A stretch of DNA of 64,000 nucleotides, taken from the NCBI GenBank assembly GCA_022414725.1, contig CM039466.1, positions 31,224,430 to 31,288,429 of the forward strand. Reading direction: 5' to 3'. The position numbers and the translations under genes are program-made. The stretch comes from Microglena sp. YARC. Taxonomy: Eukaryota; Chlorophyta; Chlorophyceae; Chlamydomonadales; Chlamydomonadaceae. Under the pieces are notes generated by a model, which saw only the letters and a list, made by a program, of their open reading frames with translations, made no database searches and was not told the DNA's origin. This document shows positions 61,085 through 64,000 of the stretch, piece by piece. Each line of letters opens with the position of its first letter. The first letter of the stretch is position 1.

Positions 61085-64000
61085 ATGTCCCCTCCAAAAG
61101 GTGGTGGTGTCACAAGCAAGTCTAAACAAGTCCGTGCAGCAGAAAACTTACCTGAGGAACGTACACCAGGAGCTGATGCGGTAACACGTGAAGGGGTAAG
61201 AGAGGGGCCACCACAAACAACCACCTATTGGTTGGGTTGAAGGACCTCACAACCCTGATGGACCTCTTGGATTTACCGAGATTGCCAGAGATGAAAGTGA
61301 TGCAGACTCCAAATTGTATTGGGCACCATATGTCACCTTCACCTACGTGGGTAATGAAGAGGATCGATTAGGCGTGCACAAGATAGGTATCGTCGCATGG
61401 GACAGTGAACGAGATGCGCTTTCTTCGCAAGGGTAGGAAGTCCCCCTATCAGCTCTGCATCACTCGTTCAGCGTGAATGAACCATTGCGGTCAAGTCTAT
61501 TCCCTGCATCGTAGTCATGTTGATCGCATCAACTTAAACACGCGCGTCACTGATTTTTGAATACCGTCCTCCTTGGGCGTTCCGGTTATAGTCGGGAGGA
61601 CTTCGGTCCTCCTTGGGCGTTTTGTTGTTATCTCCTTTCGCAATCGATCACTCGTTTGCGTGAATGAACCATTGCAGTCAAGTCTGTTCCCTGCATCGTA
61701 GTCATGTCGATCGCATCAACTTAAACACGCGCGTCACTGATTTTGAATACGGTCCTCCTTGGGCGTTCCGATTATAGTCGGGAGGACATCGGATGTTCAA
61801 TGTTCAATCTTCCGCAATCTTATCTAATCAATAAGTCAATGCTCCCGATTATAGTCGGGAGGACACTGGATGTTCAATGCTCAAACTTCCGCAATCATTC
61901 ACTAATCAAGTATGTCAATGCTCCCGAGTATAATCGGCAGGACTCTGATGTTCAATGCTCAATCTGCAGCATAATTTTACCAATCAACTATGTCAATGCT
62001 CCCGAGTATAATCGGCAGGACACTGGATGTTCAATCTTCAACTTCCGCAATAATTTACCAATCAAATATGTCAAAGCTCCCGATTATAGTCGGGAGGACA
62101 TCGGATGTTCAATGTTCAATCTTCCGCAATCTTATCTAATCAACTAAGTCAATGCTCCCGATTATAGTCGGTGAGGACACTGGATGTTCAATGCTCAAAC
62201 TTCCGCAATCATTCACTTATCAAGTATGTTCAATGCTCCCGAGTATAATCGGCAGGGACTCTGGATGTTCAATGCTCAATCTGCAGCAATAATTTACCAA
62301 TCAACTATGTCATGCTCCCGAGTATAATCGGCAGGACACTGGATGTTCAATCTTCAACCTTCCGCAATAAATTTACCAATCAAATATGTCAAAAGCTCTC
62401 GAGTATAGTCGGAGGGACATCGGATGTTCCATGTTCAATCTTCCGCAATCTTATCTAATCAACTAAGTCAATGCTCCCGATTATAGTCGGGAGGACACTG
62501 GATGTTCAATGCTCAAACTTCCGCAATCATTCACTAATCAAGTATGTCAATGCTCCCGAGTATAATCGGGCAGGACACTGGATGTTTCAATGCTCAAACT
62601 TCCGCAAATCATTCACTAATCAAGTATGTCAATGCTCCCGAGTATAATCGGCAGGACACTGGATGTTCAATCTTCAATCTTCCGCAATAATTTTACCAAT
62701 CAACTATGTCAAAGCTCCCGAGTATAGTCCGGAGAACATCGGATGTTCAATGTTCAATCTTTCGCAATCTTTTTAATCAACTAAGTCAATGCTCCCGATT
62801 ATAGTCGGGAGGACACTGGATGTTCAATGCTCAAACTTCCGCAATCACTCACTAAACAAGTATGTCAATGCTCCCGAGTATAATCGGCAGGACACTGGAT
62901 GTTCAATCTTCAATCTTCCGCAGTAATTTACTAATCAACTAAGTCAATGCTCCCGATTATAGTCGGGAGGACATCGGATGTTCAATGTTCAATCTTCCGC
63001 AATCTTTTTCTAATCAACTAAGTCAATGCTCCCGATTATAGTCGGGAGGACACTGGATGTTCAATGCTCAAACAACCGCAATCATTCACTAATCAAGTAT
63101 ATCAACTCTCCCGAGTATAATCGGCAGGACACTGGATGTTCAATGCTCAAACTTCCGCAATCATTCACTAATCAAGTATGTCAATGCTCCCGAGTATAAT
63201 CGGCAGGACACTGGATGTTCAATCTTCAATCTTCCGCAATAATTTACCAATGAACTATGTCAAAGCTCCCGAGTATAGTCGGAGGACATCGGATGTTCAA
63301 TGTTCAATCTTCCTCAATCTTTTCTAATCAACTAAGTCAATGCTCCCGATTATAGTCGGGAGGACACTAGATGTTCAATGCTCAAACTACCGCAATCATT
63401 CACTAATCAAGTATGTCAATGCTCCCGAGTATAATCGGCAGGACACTTGATGTCCAATCTTCAATCTGCCGCAATAATTTACCAATCAACTATGTCTATG
63501 CTCCCGAGTATAATCGGCAGGACACTGGATATTCAATGTTTAATATTCCGCAATCTTTCTGTAATCAACTATGTCAATGCTCCCGACCATAGTCGGGAGA
63601 CACTGGATGTTCAATGTTCTGACCCCTCACTAAGTCAAATATGTTTTATCAATCCTTCAGGTTTGCTGATCCCAAGAAGAACCCTGCTGGACACGAGGGC
63701 AAAGGCAAGCGTGCTGCGTCGCAGGCTGCAGACAATGCACCAGCCGCAAGAAACAAACTCCTGTACCCGAACACAAGATTCATTCCTTGGAGGAGGATTC
63801 AGACTTGAACTCAAGAAGTTCTGTCGACACTGTGCCCGGGCCATCTGACGACGATGATGCACCCAAAACCGCTCCTAAGAAAAGAGGTCGCGGTCAGCCT
63901 GGTTCTCAGAAGAAGACTATGACGAAGGCGAAGAGATCACCGGGCAGAGAGAAGAAAGGGGACAGCATTGGAAACATCGAAGGTGATTTGGCTAAGGCTA
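61085..64000 (+). CDS. Unrecognised two-exon (or more) gene with basic C-terminal region, partial
   Basis: Begins MSPPKGGGVTSKSK at 61085. The frame ends in TGA at 61238, but the next frame reads KQPPIGWVEGPHNPDGPLGF and continues through VTFTYVGNEEDRLGVHKIGI to SSQG, so a +1 shift near 61190-61220 is likely (error, mutation or missed splice). A GT at 61433 and an acceptor CCTTCAG ending at 63660 join in phase: GG + G, then TTTGCTGATCCC (FADPKKNPAGHEGKGKRAAS). A further shift near 63745 leads to an Asp/Glu-rich then Lys/Arg-rich stretch with KKRGRGQPGSQKK, resembling an AT-hook, open to the window end. It is divergent from the DUF7869-type gene. The function is unknown; a DNA-binding or chromatin role is only a guess. 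The gene is truncated by the window. Confidence 0.5.
61461..61800 (+). repeat. 188-bp direct duplication at the start of the intronic array
   Basis: The sequence from CACTCGTT (61461) to the hairpin at 61580-61598 is repeated from 61649 to 61783, with spacing 188 bp. Both copies carry AATGAACCATTGC, GCATCGTAGTCATGT, TCCTCCTTGGGCGTTCCG and a hairpin. It lies at the 5' side of the intron, next to the tandem array. Confidence 0.85.
61760..63617 (+). repeat. Higher-order tandem array of hairpin monomers inside an intron
   Basis: About 24 monomers of roughly 79 bp, each with a hairpin at GCTCCCGA...TCGG followed by GGACA and GGATGTTCAATG. Two hairpin types alternate. Type A is CTCCCGATTATAGTCGGGAG with full arms. 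Type B is CTCCCGAGTATAATCGGCAG with a mismatched arm. The order runs mostly A-A-B-B, with four distinguishable monomers forming a higher-order unit of about 316-320 bp; type-A starts followed by GACATCGG are near 61763, 62077, 62396, 62716, 62949 and 63266. The whole array lies within the inferred intron 61433-63660 of the plus-strand gene. Confidence 0.88.

Noticed and set aside
61760..63617. CRISPR array
   Set aside because: Regular hairpin repeats with ~60-bp intervals, but the intervals are themselves repeated and form higher-order units. The context is a eukaryotic intron with no cas genes.

Overview
This is eukaryotic, repeat-dominated DNA. It has GT-AG introns, poly(A)-tailed non-LTR retrotransposon debris, a hAT-like element and a very long telomere-like satellite. 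I see no rRNA gene, CRISPR, operon or other prokaryotic feature. TTAGGG-type telomeric motifs lie with their C-rich strand at the left, the expected orientation for the left end of a chromosome arm. The lineage cannot be fixed from the sequence; protist, algal and invertebrate genomes are all possible.

Layout. 1-25180 is a nearly perfect array of a 65-bp telomere-derived unit (about 385 copies). 25181-31122 is the same C-rich sequence in increasingly noisy form, ending at a gap of exactly 1000 N (31123-32122). 32123-48409 is a head-to-tail satellite whose clean unit is about 2.96 kb. Its copies are badly indel-laden next to the gap and clean up stepwise to the right. Decay on both sides of the gap looks like unpolished contig edges. 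The clean satellite unit holds a tRNA-like relic with A and B boxes, a large 43-bp-arm inverted repeat, a cluster of CGTACG-centred palindromes, and a 43-bp sequence present three times. No convincing protein gene lies in the first 48 kb.

48410-48890 is a junction zone with a box-B-like T-arm, a long (GA)n tract and low-complexity sequence. 48890-56335 is a nest of one LINE family. An old plus-strand copy is interrupted by two minus-strand, 5'-truncated, poly(A)-ended copies of the same family. A longer minus-strand copy (53569-56335) follows. One of the truncated copies carries a 1264-bp hAT-like element and a further 330-bp insertion. Only the post-RT and zinc-knuckle part of the LINE protein is present, and it is broken.

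56340-64000 holds two divergent genes. The minus-strand gene (56694-60406) has at least five exons and encodes a DUF7869-type protein that I read as an RNase H-like transposase relative. It carries apparent frameshifts and an in-frame TGA. The plus-strand gene (61085 to beyond the window) encodes an unrecognised protein with a basic, AT-hook-like C-terminal part. Its 2.2-kb intron is filled by a higher-order array of a 20-bp hairpin, CTCCCGATTATAGTCGGGAG and variants. Copies of the same hairpin also sit in three of the four introns of the minus-strand gene and in the intergenic region, and none was seen in exons. This shared intronic hairpin is the most promising candidate for an undescribed system. 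The genes may form one large transposon, but only one side of the putative element is visible.
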